From Liopterus haemorrhoidalis (taxonomy: Eukaryota; Arthropoda; Insecta; Coleoptera; Dytiscidae): a DNA stretch of 64,000 nucleotides. Position 1 is the first letter of the stretch; each line of letters starts with the position of its first letter. Positions 10,796 through 24,300 of this stretch are shown piece by piece. Location of the stretch: positions 248,001 to 312,000 of the forward strand of contig OZ020611.1 of NCBI GenBank assembly GCA_963971575.1, in the 5' to 3' direction. Below the pieces are notes generated by a model. The model was not told the DNA's origin. It did no database searches and saw nothing but the letters and a program-made list of their open reading frames with translations. The position numbers and the translations under genes are program-made.

Positions 10796-13431
10796 CGGAA
10801 AATAGTACCTAAAATTGACTATAACTCAAAAACCAAGGCCTCTTGATTTTTTTAAATATTTTTTTATTAATACTCACCCCAAAATTACCTAACGGCCATA
10901 TTTTGGACTGTATTAGGAAAACTTTTTTTTTTCAAAAAAATTAACAGAGAGTATATGAACATGTATCTCAAAAACTAAAAGAGATAGGGACCTGCGGTTG
11001 GAATTTTTGAAGTTTTAAGGTCCGATATATGGTAAAGGCACATTTTAAAACATATTTTAAACAAAAAAAATTTTTGAAAAATTTTGAAATTTTTGTAGTG
11101 CAATTTAATTTTTCAAAAAATTATATCTCAATAACGGTAAAAGATAGGGACCTCTGGTTTAAATTTTTGAGTTCCTCAAGTCCATTTTAGTCGAAGGAAA
11201 TTGGGGCCTTAATAACAAAACTTATACAAAAGCATGTATCATTAAACAAAACCCTTAAAAATGGCAAAAAGTCGAAAAATCGTAAGGGGGACCCCTTCGA
11301 TAAGAAATCTCGAATTTTTACAAAAAAAAATATTTCGGATTTTTCTCAAAATTGATACACATTGGGCCGTAGATCACAAAAATAAGGTTCATTTTGGATT
11401 TTGGCCAACTGTTTTTGAGTAAATCGGAAAAAAAGTACCTAAAATTGACTATATCGGAAAATAGTACCTAAAATTGACTATAACTCAAAAACTAAGGCCT
11501 CTTGATTTTTTTAAAATATTTTTTTATTAATCCTCACCCCAAAATTACCTAACGACCATATTTTGGACTGTATTAGGAAAACTTTTTTTTTTCAAAAAAA
11601 TTAACAGAGAGTATATGAACATGTATCTCAAAAACTAAAAGAGATAGGGACCTGCGGTTGAAATTTTTGAAGTTTTAAGGTCCGATATATGGTAAAGGCA
11701 CATTTTAAAACATATTTTAAACAAAAAAAATTTTTGAAAAATTTTGAAATTTTTGTAGTGCAATTTAATTTTTCAAAAAATTATATCTCAATAACGGTAA
11801 AAGATAGGGACCTCTGGTTTAAATTTTTGAGTTCCTCAAGTCCATTTTAGTCGAAGGTAATTGGGGCCTTAATAACAAAACTTATACAAAAGCATGTATC
11901 ATGAAACAAAACCCTTAAAAATGGCAAAAAATCGAAAAATCGTAAGGGGGACCCCTTCGATAAGAAATCTCGAATTTTTACAAAAAAAAATATTTCGGAT
12001 TATTCTCAAAATTGATACACATTGGGCCGTAGATCACAAAAATAAGGTTCATTTTGGATTTTGGATAACTGTTTTTGAGTAAATCGGAAAAAAAGTACCT
12101 AAAATTGACTATATCGGAAAATAGTACCTAAAATTGACTATAACTCAAAAACTAAGGCCTCTTGATTTTTTTAAATATTTTTTTATTAATCCTCACCCCA
12201 AAATTACCTAACGGCCATATTTTGGACTGTATTAGGAGTACTTTTTTTTACAAAAAAATTAACAGAGAGTATATGAACATGTATCTCAAAAACTAAAAGA
12301 GATAGGGACCTGCGGTTGGAATTTTTGAAGTTTCAAGGTCCGATATATGGTAAAAGCACATTTTAAAACATATTTTAAACAAAAAAAATTTTTGAAAAAT
12401 TTTGAAATTTTTGTAATAGAAATTATTTTTTCAAAAAATTATATCTCAATAACGGTAAAAGATAGGGACCTCTGGTTTAAATTTTTGAGTTCCTCAAGTC
12501 CATTTTAGTCGAAGGAAATTGGGGCCTTAATAACCAAACTTATACAAAAGCATGTATCATTAAACAAAACCCTTAAAAATGGCAAAAAATCGAAAAATCG
12601 TAAGGGGGACCCCTTCGATAAGAAATCTCTAATTTTTACAAAAAAAAAATATTTCGGATTTTTCTCAAAATTGATACACATTGGGCCGTAGATCACAAAA
12701 ATTAGGTTCATTTTGGATTTTGGCCAACTGTTTTTGAGTAAATCGGAAAAAAAGTACCTAAAATTGACTATATCGGAAAATAGTACCTAAAATTCACTAT
12801 AACTCAAAAACTAAGGCCTCTTGATTTTTTTAAATATTTTTTTATTAATCCTCACCCCAAAATTACCTAACGGCCATATTTTGGACTGTATTAGGAAAAC
12901 TTTTTTTTACAAAAAAATTAACAGAGAGTATATGAACATGTATCTCAAAAACTAAAAGAGATAGGGACCTGCGGTTGGAATTTTTGACGTTTTGAGGTCC
13001 GATATATGGTAAAGGCACATTTTAAAACATATTTTAAACAAAAAAAAATTTTGAAAAATTTTGAAATTTTTGTAATAGAATTTAATTTTTCAAAAAATTA
13101 TATCTCAATAACGGTAAAAGATAGGGACCTCTGGTTTAAATTTTTGAGTTCCTCAAGTCCATTTTAGTCGAAGGAAATTGGGGCCTTAATAACCAAACTT
13201 ATACAAAAGTATGTATCATTAAACAAAACCCTTAAAAATGGCAAAAAATCGAAAAATCGTAAGGGGGACCCCTTCGATAAGAAATCTCGAATTTTTACAA
13301 AAAAAAATATTTCGGATTTTTCTCAAAATTGATACACATTGGGCCGTAGATCACAAAAATAAGGTTCATTTTGGATTATGGCCAACTGTTTTTGAGTAAA
13401 TCGGAAAAAAAGTACCTAAAATTGACTATAT

Positions 13432-14089
13432 CGGAAAATAGTACCTAAAATTGACTATAACTCAAAAACTAAGGCCTCTTGATTTTTTTAAATATTTTTT
13501 TATTAATCCTCACCCCAAAATTACCTAACGGCCATATTTTGGACTGTATTAGGAAAACTTTTTTTTACAAAAAAATTAACAGAGAGTATATGAACATGTA
13601 TCTCAAAAACTAAAAGAGATAGGGACCTGCGGTTGGAATTTTTGAAGTTTTAAGGTCCGATATATGGTAAAGGCACATTTTAAAACATATTTTAAACAAA
13701 AAAAAATTTTGAAAAATTTTGAAATTTTTGTAGTGTAATTTAATTTTTCAAAAAATTATATCTCAATAACGGTAAAAGATAGGGACCTCTGGTTTAAATT
13801 TTTGAGTTCCTCAAGTCCATTTTAGTCGAAGGAAATTGGGGCCTTAATAACAAAACTTATACAAAAGCTTGTATCATTAAACAAAACCCTTAAAAATGGC
13901 AAAAAATCGAAAAATCGTAAGGGGGACCCCTTCGATAAGAAATCTCGAATTTTTACAAAAAAAAATATTTCAGATTTTTCTCAAAATTGATACACATTGG
14001 GCCGTAGATCACAAAAATTAGGTTCATTTTGGATTTTGGCCAACTGTTTTTGAGTAAATCGGAAAAAAAGTACCTAAAATTGACTACAT
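13432..14089. repeat. Fused T monomer (T1 left half, T2 right half)
   Basis: In copy 2 two adjacent monomers occupy this place. T1 (41101) has 'ttttttttacaaaa', 'tagtgtaat', 'taatatcaaaac' and 'gggccgcagatc'. T2 (41760) has 'aatagaat', 'agcttgtatc', 'tttcagattt' and the 'gactacatc' end. Here one 658-bp monomer has the T1 left markers up to 'tagtgtaat' and the T2 right markers from 'agcttgtatc' on. The exchange point lies between about monomer positions 300 and 430. This one-monomer difference explains the offset change from 27,669 to about 28,330 bp between the two large copies. Confidence 0.88.
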
Positions 14090-15404
14090 CGGAAAATAGT
14101 ACCTAAAATTGACTATAACTCAAAAACTAAGGCCTCTTGATTTTTTTAAATATTTTTTTATTAATCCTCACCCCAAAATTACCTAACGGCCATTTTTGGA
14201 CTGTATTAGGAAAACTTTTTTTTTCAAAAAAATTAACAGAGAGTTTATGAACATGTATCTCAAAAACTAAAAGAGATAGGGACCTGCGGTTGGAATTTTT
14301 GAAGTTTTAAGGTCCGATATATGGTAAAGGCACATTTTAAAACATATTTTAAACAAAAAAAAATTTTGAAAATTTTTGAAATTTTTGTAGTGTAATTTAA
14401 TTTTTCAAAAAATTATATCTCAATAACGGTAAAAGATAGGGACCTCTGGTTTAAATTTTTGAGTTCCTCAAGTCCATTTTAGTCGAAGGAAATTGGGGCC
14501 TTAATAACAAAACTTATACAAAAGCATGTATCATTAAACAAAACCCTTAAAAATGGCAAAAAATCGAAAAATCGTAAGGGGGACCCCTTCGATAAGAAAT
14601 CTCGAATTTTTACAAAAAAAAATATTTCGGATTTTTCTCAAAATTGATACACATTGGGCCGTAGATCACAAAAATAAGGTTCATTTTAGATTTTGGCCAA
14701 CTGTTTTTGAGTAAATCGGAAAAAAAGTACCTAAAATTGACTATATCGGAAAATAGTACCTAAAATTGACTATAACTCAAAAACTAAGGCCTCTTGATTT
14801 TTTTAAATATTTTTTTATTAATCCTCACCCCAAAATTACCTAACGGCCATATTTTGGACTGTATTAGGAAAACTTTTTTTTTTCAAAAAAATTAACAGAG
14901 AGTATATGAACATGTATCTCAAAAACTAAAAGAGATAGGGACCTGCGGTTGGAATTTTTGAAGTTTTAAGGTCCGATATATGGTAAAGGCACATTTTAAA
15001 ACATATTTTAAACAAAAAAAATTTTTGAAAAATTTTGAATTTTTGTAATAGAATTTAATTTTTCAAAAAATTATATCTCAATAACGGTAAAAGATAGGGA
15101 CCTCTGGTTTAAATTTTTGAGTTCCTCAAGTCCATTTTAGTCGAAGGAAATTAGGGCCTTAATAACCAAACTTATACAAAAGCATGTATCATTAAACGAA
15201 ACCCTTAAAAATGGCAAAAAATCAAAAAATCGAAGGGGGACCCCTTCGATAAGAAATCTCGAATTTTTACAAAAAAAAAATATTTCGGATTTTTCTCAAA
15301 ATTGATACACATTGGGCCGTAGATCACAAAAATTAGGTTCATTTTGGATTTTGGCCAACTGTTTTTGAGTAAATCGGAAAAAAAGTACCTAAAATTGACT
15401 ATAT

Positions 15405-18038
15405 CGGAAAATAGTACCTAAAATTGACTATAACTCAAAAACTAAGGCCTCTTGATTTTTTTAAATATTTTTTTATTAATCCTCACCCCAAAATTACCTA
15501 ACGGCCATATTTTGGACTGTATTAGGAAAACTTTTTTTTTTCAAAAAAACTAACAGAGTATATGAACATGTATCTCAAAAACTAAAAGAGATAGGGACCT
15601 GCGGTTGGAATTTTTGAAGTTTTAAGGTCCGATATATGGTAAAGGCACATTTTAAAACATATTTTAAACAAAAAAAAATTTTGAAAAATTTTGAAATTTT
15701 TGTAATGGAATTTAATTTTTCAAAAAATTATATCTCAATAACGGTAAAAGATAGGGACCTCTGGTTTAAATTTTTGAGTTCCTCAAGTCCATTTTAGTCG
15801 AAGGAAATTGGGGCCTTAATAACCAAACTTATACAAAAGCATGTATCATTAAACAAAACCCTTAGAAATGGCAAAAAATCGAAAAATCGTAAGGGGGACC
15901 CCTTCGATAAGAAATCTCGAATTTTTACAAAAAAAAAAGAATTCGGATTTTTCTCAAAATTGATACACATTGGGCCGTAGATCACAAAAAATAAGGTTCA
16001 TTTTGGATTTTGGCCAACTGTTTTTGAGTAAATCGGAAAAAAAGTACCTAAAATTGACTATATCGGAAAATAGTACCTAAAATTGACTATAACTCAAAAA
16101 CTAAGGCCTCTTGATTTTTTTAAATATTTTTTTATTAATCCTCACCCCAAAATTACCTAACGGCCATATTTTGGACTGTATTAGGAAAACTTTTTTTTTC
16201 AAAAAAACTAACAGAGTATATGAACATGTATCTCAAAAACTAAAAGAGATAGGGACCTGCGGTTGGAATTTTTGAAGTTTTAAGGTCCGATATATGGTAA
16301 AGGCACATTTTAAAACATATTTTAAACAAAAAAAAATTTTGAAAAATTTTGAAATTTTTGTAATGGAATTTAATTTTTCAAAAAATTATATCTCAATAAC
16401 GGTAAAAGATAGGGACCTCTGGTTTAAATTTTTGAGTTCCTAAAGTCCATTTTAGTCGAAGAAAATTGGGGCCTTAATAACCAAACTTATACAAAAGCAT
16501 GTATCATTAAACAAAACCCTTAGAAATGGCAAAAAATCGAAAAATCGTAAGGGGGACCCCTTCGATAAGAAATCTCGAATTTTTACAAAAAAAAATATTT
16601 CGGATTTTTCTCAAAATTGATACACATTGGGCCGTAGATCACAAAAATAAGGTTCATTTTGGATTTTGGCCAACTGTATTTGAGTAAATCGGAAAAAAAG
16701 TACCTAAAATTGACTATATCGGAAAATAGTACCTAAAATTGACTATAACTCAGAAACTAAGGCTGTTTCATTATTTTAAATATTTTTTTATTAATCCTCA
16801 CCCCAAAATTACCTAACGGCCATATTTTGGACTGTATTAGGAAAACTTTTTTTTTTCAAAAAAACTAACTGAGAGTATATGAACATGTATCTCAAAAACT
16901 AAAAGAGATAGGGACCTGCGGTTGGAATTTTTGAAGTTTTAAGGTCCGATATATGGTAAAGGCACATTTTAAAACATATTTTAAACAAAAAAAAATTTTG
17001 AAAAATTTTGAAATTTTTGTAATGGAATTTAATTTTTCAAAAAATTATATCTCAATAACGGTAAAAGATAGGGACCTCTGGTTTAAATTTTTGAGTTCCT
17101 CAAGTCCATTTTAGTCGAAGGAAATTGCGGCCTTAATAACCAAACTTATACAAAAGCATGTATCATTAAACAAAACCCTTAGAAATGGCAAAAAATCGAA
17201 AAATCGTAAGGGGGACCCCTTCGATAAGAAATCTCGAATTTTTACAAAAAAAAATATTTCGGATTTTTCTCAAAATTGATACACATTGGGCCGTAGATCA
17301 CAAAAATAAGGTTCATTTTGGATTTTGGCCAACTGTTTTTGAGTAAATCGGAAAAAAAGTACCTAAAATTGACTATATCGGAAAATAGTACCTAAAATTG
17401 ACTATAACTCAAAAACCAAGGCCTCTTGATTTTTTTAAATATTTTTTTATTAATACTCACCCCAAAATTACCTAACGGCCATATTTTGGACTGTATTAGG
17501 AAAACTTTTTTTTTTCAAAAAAATTAACAGAGAGTATATGAACATGTATCTCAAAAACTAAAAGAGATAGGGACCTGCGGTTGGAATTTTTGAAGTTTTA
17601 AGGTCCGATATATGGTAAAGGCACATTTTAAAACATATTTTAAACAAAAAAAAATTTTGAAAAATTTTGAAATTTTTGTAGTGTAATTTAATTTTTCAAA
17701 AAATTATATCTCAATAACGGTAAAAGATAGGGACCTCTGGTTTAAATTTTTGAGTTCCTCAAGTCCATTTTAGTCGAAGGACATTGGGTGCCTTAGTAAC
17801 AAAACTTATACAAAAGCATGTATCATTAAACAAAACCCTTAAAAATGGCAAAAAGTCGAAAAATCGTAAGGGGGACCCCTTCGATAAGAAATCTCGAATT
17901 TTTACAAAAAAAAATATTTCGGATTTTTCTCAAAATTGATACACATTGGGCCGTAGATCACAAAAATAAGGTTCATTTTGGATTTTGGCCAACTGTTTTT
18001 GAGTAAATCGGAGAAAAAGTACCTAAAATTGACTATAT
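15405..18038. repeat. I-J-K-L cassette, second instance in copy 1
   Basis: Monomers start at 15405 (I), 16064 (J), 16720 (K) and 17379 (L). GAATTC is at 15939-15944. This version differs from the first cassette at 4864. I has 'ctaacagagtatatg' (2 bp shorter) and 'agtacctaaa' at its start. J lacks 'gaatatttt' and ends with 'ctgtatttgag'. K has 'ctcagaaac', 'ctaactgagag' and 'attgcggcc'. The L monomers look almost alike. The same two versions occur in copy 2, so the cassette was duplicated before the 27.67-kb unit was. Confidence 0.88.
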
Positions 18039-20675
18039 CGGAAAATAGTACCTAAAATTGACTATAACTCAAAAACTAAGGCCTCTTGATTTTTTTAAAT
18101 ATTTTTTTATTAATCCTCACCCCAAAATTACCTAACGGCCATATTTTGGACTGTATTAGGAAAACTTTTTTTTTTCAAAAAAACTAACAGAGAGTATATG
18201 AACATGTATCTCAAAAACTAAAAGAGATAGGGACCTGCGGTTGGAATTTTTGAAGTTTTAAGGTCCGATATATGGTAAAGGCACATTTTAAAACATATTT
18301 TAAACAAAAAAAATTTTTGAAAAATTTTGAAATTTTTGTAATGGAATTTAATTTTTCAAAAAATTATATCTCAATAACGGTAAAAGATAGGGACCTCTGG
18401 TTTTAATTTTTGAGTTCCTCAAGTCCATTTTAGTCGAAGGAAATTGGGGTCTTAATAACCAAACTTATACAAAAGCATGTATCATTAAACAAAACCCTTA
18501 GAAATGGCAAAAAATCGAAAAATCGTAAGGGGGACCCCTTCGATAAGAAATCTCGAATTTTTACAAAAAAAAATATTTCGGATTTTTCTCAAAATTGATA
18601 GACATTGGGCCGTAGATCACAAAAATAAGGTTCATTTTGGATTTTGGCCAACTGTTTTTGAGTAAATCGGAAAAAAAGTACCTAAAATTGACTATATCGG
18701 AAAATAGTACCTAAAATTGACTATAACTCAAAAACTAAGGCCTCTTGATTTTTTTAAATATTTTTTTATTAATCCTCACCCCAAAATTACCTAACGGCCA
18801 TATTTTGGACTGTATTAGGAAAACTTTTTTTTTTCAAAAAAACAAACAGAGAGTATATGAACATGTATCTCAAAAACTAAAAGAGATAGGGACCTGCGGT
18901 TGGAATTTTTGAAGTTTTAAGGTCCGATATATGGTAAAGGCACATTTTAAAACATATTTTAAACAAAAAAAATTTTTGAAAAATTTTGAAATTTTTGTAA
19001 TGGAATTTAATTTTTCAAAAAATTATATCTCAATAACGGTAAAAGATAGGGACCTCTGGTTTAAATTTTTGAGTTCCTCAAGTCCATTTTAGTCGAAGGA
19101 AATTGGGGCCTTAATAACCAAACTTATACAAAAGCATGTATCATTAAACAAAACCCTTAGAAATGGCAAAAAATCGAAAAATCGTAAGGGGGACCCCTTC
19201 GATAAGAAATCTCGAATTTTTACAAAAAAAAAATATTTCGGATTTTTCTCAACATTTATACACATTGGGCCGTAGATCACAAAAATAAGGTTCATTTTGG
19301 ATTTTGGCCAACTGTTTTTGAGTAAATCGGAAAAAAAGTACCTAAAATTGACTATATCGGAAAATAGTACCTAAAATTGACTATAACTCAAAAACTAAGG
19401 CCTCTTGATTTTTTTAAATATTTTTTTATTAATCCTCACCCCAAAATTACCTAACGGCCATATTTTGGACTGTATTAGGAAAACTTTTTTTTTTCAAAAA
19501 AACTAACAGAGAGTATATGAACATGTATCTCAAAAACTAAAAGAAATAGGGACCTGCGGTTGGAATTTTTGAAGTTTTAAGGTCCGATATATGGTAAAGG
19601 CACATTTTAAAACATATTTTAAACAAAAAAAATTTTTGAAAAATTTTGAAATTTTTGTAATGGAATTTAATTTTTCAAAAAATTATATCTCAATAACGGT
19701 AAAAGATAGGGACCTCTGGTTTTAATTTTTGAGTTCCTCAAGTCCATTTTAGTCGAAGGAAATTGGGGCCTTAATAACCAAACTTATACAAAAGCATGTA
19801 TCATTAAACAAAACCCTTAAAAATGGCAAAAAATCGAAAAATCGTAAGGGGGACCCCTTCGATAAGAAATCTCGAATTTTTACAAAAAAAAATATTTCGG
19901 ATTTTTCTCAAAATTGATACACATTGGGCCGTAGATCACAAAAATAAGGTTCATTTTGGATTTTGGCCAACTGTTTTTGAGTAAATCGGAAAAAAAGTAC
20001 CTAAAATTGACTATATCGGAAAATAGTACCTAAAATTGACTATAACTCAAAAACTAAGGCCTCTTGATTTTTTTAAATATTTTTTTATTAATCCTCACCC
20101 CAAAATTACCTAACGGCCATATTTTGGACTGTATTAGGAAAACTTTTTTTTTTCAAAAAAACTAACAGAGAGTATATGAAAATGTATCTCAAAAACTAAA
20201 AGAGATAGGGACCTGCGGTTGGAATTTTTGAAGTTTTAAGGTCCGATATATGGTAAAGGCACATTTTAAAACATATTTTAAACAAAAAAAATTTTTGAAA
20301 AATTTTGAAATTTTTGTAATGGAATTTAATTTTTCAAAAAATTATATCTCAATAACAGTAAAAGATAGGGACCTCTGGTTTTAATTTTTGAGTTCCTCAA
20401 GTCCATTTTAGTCGAAGGAAATTGGGGCCTTAATAACCAAACTTATACAAAAGCATGTATCATTAAACAAAACCCTTAGAAATGGCAAAAAATCGAAAAA
20501 TCGTAAGGGGGACCCCTTCGATAAGAAATCTCGAATTTTTACAAAAAAAAATATTTCGGATTTTTCTCAAAATTGATACACATTGGGCCGTAGATCACAA
20601 AAATAAGGTTCATTTTGGATTTTGGCCAACTGTTTTTGAGTAAATCGGAAAAAAAGTACCTAAAATTGACTATAT

Positions 20676-21334
20676 CGGAAAATAGTACCTAAAATTGACT
20701 ATAACTCAAAAACTAAGGCCTCTTGATTTTTTTAAATATTTTTTTATTAATCCTCACCCCAAAATTACCTAACGGCCATATTTTGGACTGTATTAGGAAA
20801 ACTTTTTTTTTTCAAAAAAACTAACAGAGAGTATATGAAAATGTATCTCAAAAACTAAAAGAGATAGGGACCTGCGGTTGGAATTTTTGAAGTTTTAAGG
20901 TCCGATATATGGTAAAGGCACATTTTAAAACATATTTTAAACAAAAAAAATTTTTGAAAAATTTTGAAATTTTTGTAATGGAATTTAATTTTTCAAAAAA
21001 TTATATCTCAATAACGGTAAAAGATAGGGACCTCTGGTTTTAATTTTTGAGTTCCTCAAGTCCATTTTAGTCGAAGGAAATTGGGGTCTTAATAACCAAA
21101 CTTATACAAAAGCATGTATCATTAAACAAAACCCTTAGAAATGGCAAAAAATCGAAAAATCGTAAGGGGGACCCCTTCGATAAGAAATCTCGAATTTTTA
21201 CAAAAAAAAATATTTCGGATTTTTCTCAAAATTGATACACATTGGGCCGTAGATCACAAAAATAAGGTTCATTTTGGATTTTGGCCAACTGTTTTTGAGT
21301 AAATCGGAAAAAAAGTACCTAAAATTGACTATAT
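20676..21334. repeat. W monomer with type C left patch
   Basis: This monomer follows a C monomer and carries the C marker 'gaaaatgtatc' near position 165. It then has 'aacggtaaaag' instead of the C 'aacagtaaaag', and the W marker 'ggggtctt'. The equivalent monomer in copy 2 (49006) has the ordinary 'gaacatgtatc'. A small gene-conversion patch or a crossover between neighbouring C and W monomers would explain it. A single point mutation to A would also do, so confidence in the hybrid reading is moderate. Confidence 0.6.
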
Positions 21335-24300
21335 CGGAAAATAGTACCTAAAATTGACTATAACTCAAAAACTAAGGCCTCTTGATTTTTTTAAATATTT
21401 TTTTATTAATCCTCACCCCAAAATTACCTAACGGCCATATTTTGGACTGTATTAGGAAAACTTTTTTTTTTCAAAAAAACAAACAGAGTATATGAACATG
21501 TATCTCAAAAACTAAAAGAGATAGGGACCTGCGGTTGGAATTTTTAAAGTTTTAAGGTCCGATATATGGTAAAGGCACATTTTAAAACATATTTTAAACA
21601 AAAAAAATTTTTGAAAAATTTTGAAATTTTTGTAATGGAATTTAATTTTTCAAAAAATTATATCTCAATAACGGTAAAAGATAGGGACCTCTGGTTTAAA
21701 TTTTTGAGTTCCTCAAGTCCATTTTAGTCGAAGGAAATTGGGGCCTTAATAACCAAACTTATACAAAAGCATGTATCATTAAACAAAACCCTTAGAAATG
21801 GCAAAAAATCGAAAAATCGTAAGGGGGACCCCTTCGATAAGAAATCTCGAATTTTTACAAAAAAAAAATATTTCGGATTTTTCTCAACATTTATACACAT
21901 TGGGCCGTAGATCACAAAAATAAGGTTCATTTTGGATTTTGGCCAACTGTTTTTGAGTAAATCGGAAAAAAAGTACCTAAAATTGACTATATCGGAAAAT
22001 AGTACCTAAAATTGACTATAACTCAAAAACTAAGGCCTCTTGATTTTTTTAAATATTTTTTTATTAATCCTCACCCCAAAATTACCTAACGGCCATATTT
22101 TGGACTGTATTAGGAAAACTTTTTTTTTTCAAAAAAACTAACAGAGAGTATATGAACATGTATCTCAAAAACTAAAAGAAATAGGGACCTGCGGTTGGAA
22201 TTTTTGAAGTTTTAAGGTCCGATATATGGTAAAGGCACATTTTAAAACATATTTTAAACAAAAAAAATTTTTGAAAAATTTTGAAATTTTTGTAATGGAA
22301 TTTAATTTTTCAAAAAATTATATCTCAATAACGGTAAAAGATAGGGACCTCTGGTTTTAATTTTTGAGTTCCTCAAGTCCATTTTAGTCGAAGGAAATTG
22401 GGGCCTTAATAACCAAACTTATACAAAAGCATGTATCATTAAACAAAACCCTTAAAAATGGCAAAAAATCGAAAAATCGTAAGGGGGACCCCTTCGATAA
22501 GAAATCTCGAATTTTTACAAAAAAAAATATTTCGGATTTTTCTCAAAATTGATACACATTGGGCCGTAGATCACAAAAATAAGGTTCATTTTGGATTTTG
22601 GCCAACTGTTTTTGAGTAAATCGGAAAAAAAGTACCTAAAATTGACTATATCGGAAAATAGTACCTAAAATTGACTATAACTCAAAAACTAAGGCCTCTT
22701 GATTTTTTTAAATATTTTTTTATTAATCCTCACCCCAAAATTACTTAACGGCCATATTTTGGACTGTATTAGGAAAACTTTTTTTTTTCAAAAAAACTAA
22801 CAGAGAGTATATGAAAATGTATCTCAAAAACTAAAAGAGATAGGGACCTGCGGTTGGAATTTTTGAAGTTTTAAGGTCCGATATATGGTAAAGGCACATT
22901 TTAAAACATATTTTAAACAAAAAAAATTTTTGAAAAATTTTGAAATTTTTGTAATGGAATTTAATTTTTCAAAAAATTATATCTCAATAACAGTAAAAGA
23001 TAGGGACCTCTGGTTTTAATTTTTGAGTTCCTCAAGTCCATTTTAGTCGAAGGAAATTGGGGCCTTAATAACCAAACTTATACAAAAGCATGTATCATTA
23101 AACAAAACCCTTAGAAATGGCAAAAAATCGAAAAATCGTAAGGGGGACCCCTTCGATAAGAAATCTCGAATTTTTACAAAAAAAAATATTTCGGATTTTT
23201 CTCAAAATTGATACACATTGGGCCGTAGATCACAAAAATAAGGTTCATTTTGGATTTTGGCCAACTGTTTTTGAGTAAATCGGAAAAAAAGTACCTAAAA
23301 TTGACTATATCGGAAAATAGTACCTAAAATTGACTATAACTCAAAAACTAAGGCCTCTTGATTTTTTTAAATATTTTTTTATTAATCCACACCCCAAAAT
23401 TACCCAACGGCCATATTTTGGACTGTATTAGGAAAACTTTTTTTTTTCAAAAAAACAAACAGAGAGTATATGAACATGTATCTCAAAAACTAAAAGAGAT
23501 AGGGACCTGCGGTTGGAATTTTTGAAGTTTTAAGGTCCGATATATGGTAAAGGCACATTTTAAAACATATTTTAAACAAAAACAATTTTTGAAAAATTTT
23601 GAAATTTTTGTAATGGAATTTAATTTTTCAAAAAATTATATCTCAATAACGGTAAAAGAGAGGGACCTCTGGTTTAAATTTTTGAGTTCCTCAAGTCCAT
23701 TTTAGTCGAAGGAAATTGGGGCCTTAATAACCAAACTTATACAAAAGCATGTATCATTAAACAAAACCCTTAGAAATGGCAAAAAATCGAAAAATCGTAA
23801 GGGGGACCCCTTCGATAAGAAATCTCGAATTTTTACAAAAAAAAAATATTTCGGATTTTTCTCAAAATTGATACACATTGGGCCGTAGATCACAAAAATA
23901 AGGTTCATTTTGGATTTTGGCCAACTGTTTTTGAGTAAATCGGAAAAAAAGTACCTAAAATTGACTATATCGGAAAATAGTACCTAAAATTGACTATAAC
24001 TCAAAAACTAAGGCCTCTTGATTTTTTTAAATATTTTTTTATTAATCCTCACCCCAAAATTACCTAACGGCCATATTTTGGACTGTATTAGGAAAACTTT
24101 TTTTTTTCAAAAAAACTAACAGAGAGTATATGAACATGTATCTCAAAAACTAAAAGAGATAGGGACCTGCGGTTGGAATTTTTGAAGTTTTAAGGTCCGA
24201 TATATGGTAAAGGCACATTTTAAAACATATTTTAAACAAAAAAAATTTTTGAAAAATTTTGAAATTTTTGTAATGGAATTTAATTTTTCAAAAAATTATA

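Larger units (their letters stand above)
7501..15404. repeat. M-to-V monomer run, copy 1
   Basis: Twelve monomers carry the most distinctive markers in the array. M (7501) has 'gtatcatttaac' and 'cgtatggggg'. N (8160) has 'acatacaattg'. Three O copies follow (8819, 9478, 10137), then P (10796). Q (11455) has 'aacgaccat' and 'ttggataactg'. R (12115) has 'ggagtactttt' and 'atctctaattt'. S (12774) has 'gacgttttgagg'. T (13432) is fused, U (14090) has 'ggccatttttgg' and 'gagtttatg', and V (14747) has 'attagggcc' and 'ttaaacgaaa'. From M to Q the monomers share 'taacaaaac' and 'tagtg' in place of 'taaccaaac' and 'taatg', so this run is a separate branch of the family. The order is repeated at 35171-43733. 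Confidence 0.9.
3546..21334. repeat. Large higher-order repeat unit, copy 1 (27 monomers)
   Basis: Types run G-H-I-J-K-L-M-N-O-O-O-P-Q-R-S-T-U-V-I-J-K-L-W-A-B-C-W. Starts: 3546, 4205, 4864, 5525, 6182, 6841, 7501, 8160, 8819, 9478, 10137, 10796, 11455, 12115, 12774, 13432, 14090, 14747, 15405, 16064, 16720, 17379, 18039, 18698, 19358, 20017, 20676. The same order with the same private markers recurs 27,670 bp downstream. After the fused T monomer at 13432 the offset becomes about 28,330 bp. Copy-specific differences I noticed are few, for example 'ttcactata' here against 'ttgactata' in the S monomers, and 'cgaaggg' against 'cgatggg' in the V monomers. Confidence 0.92.
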
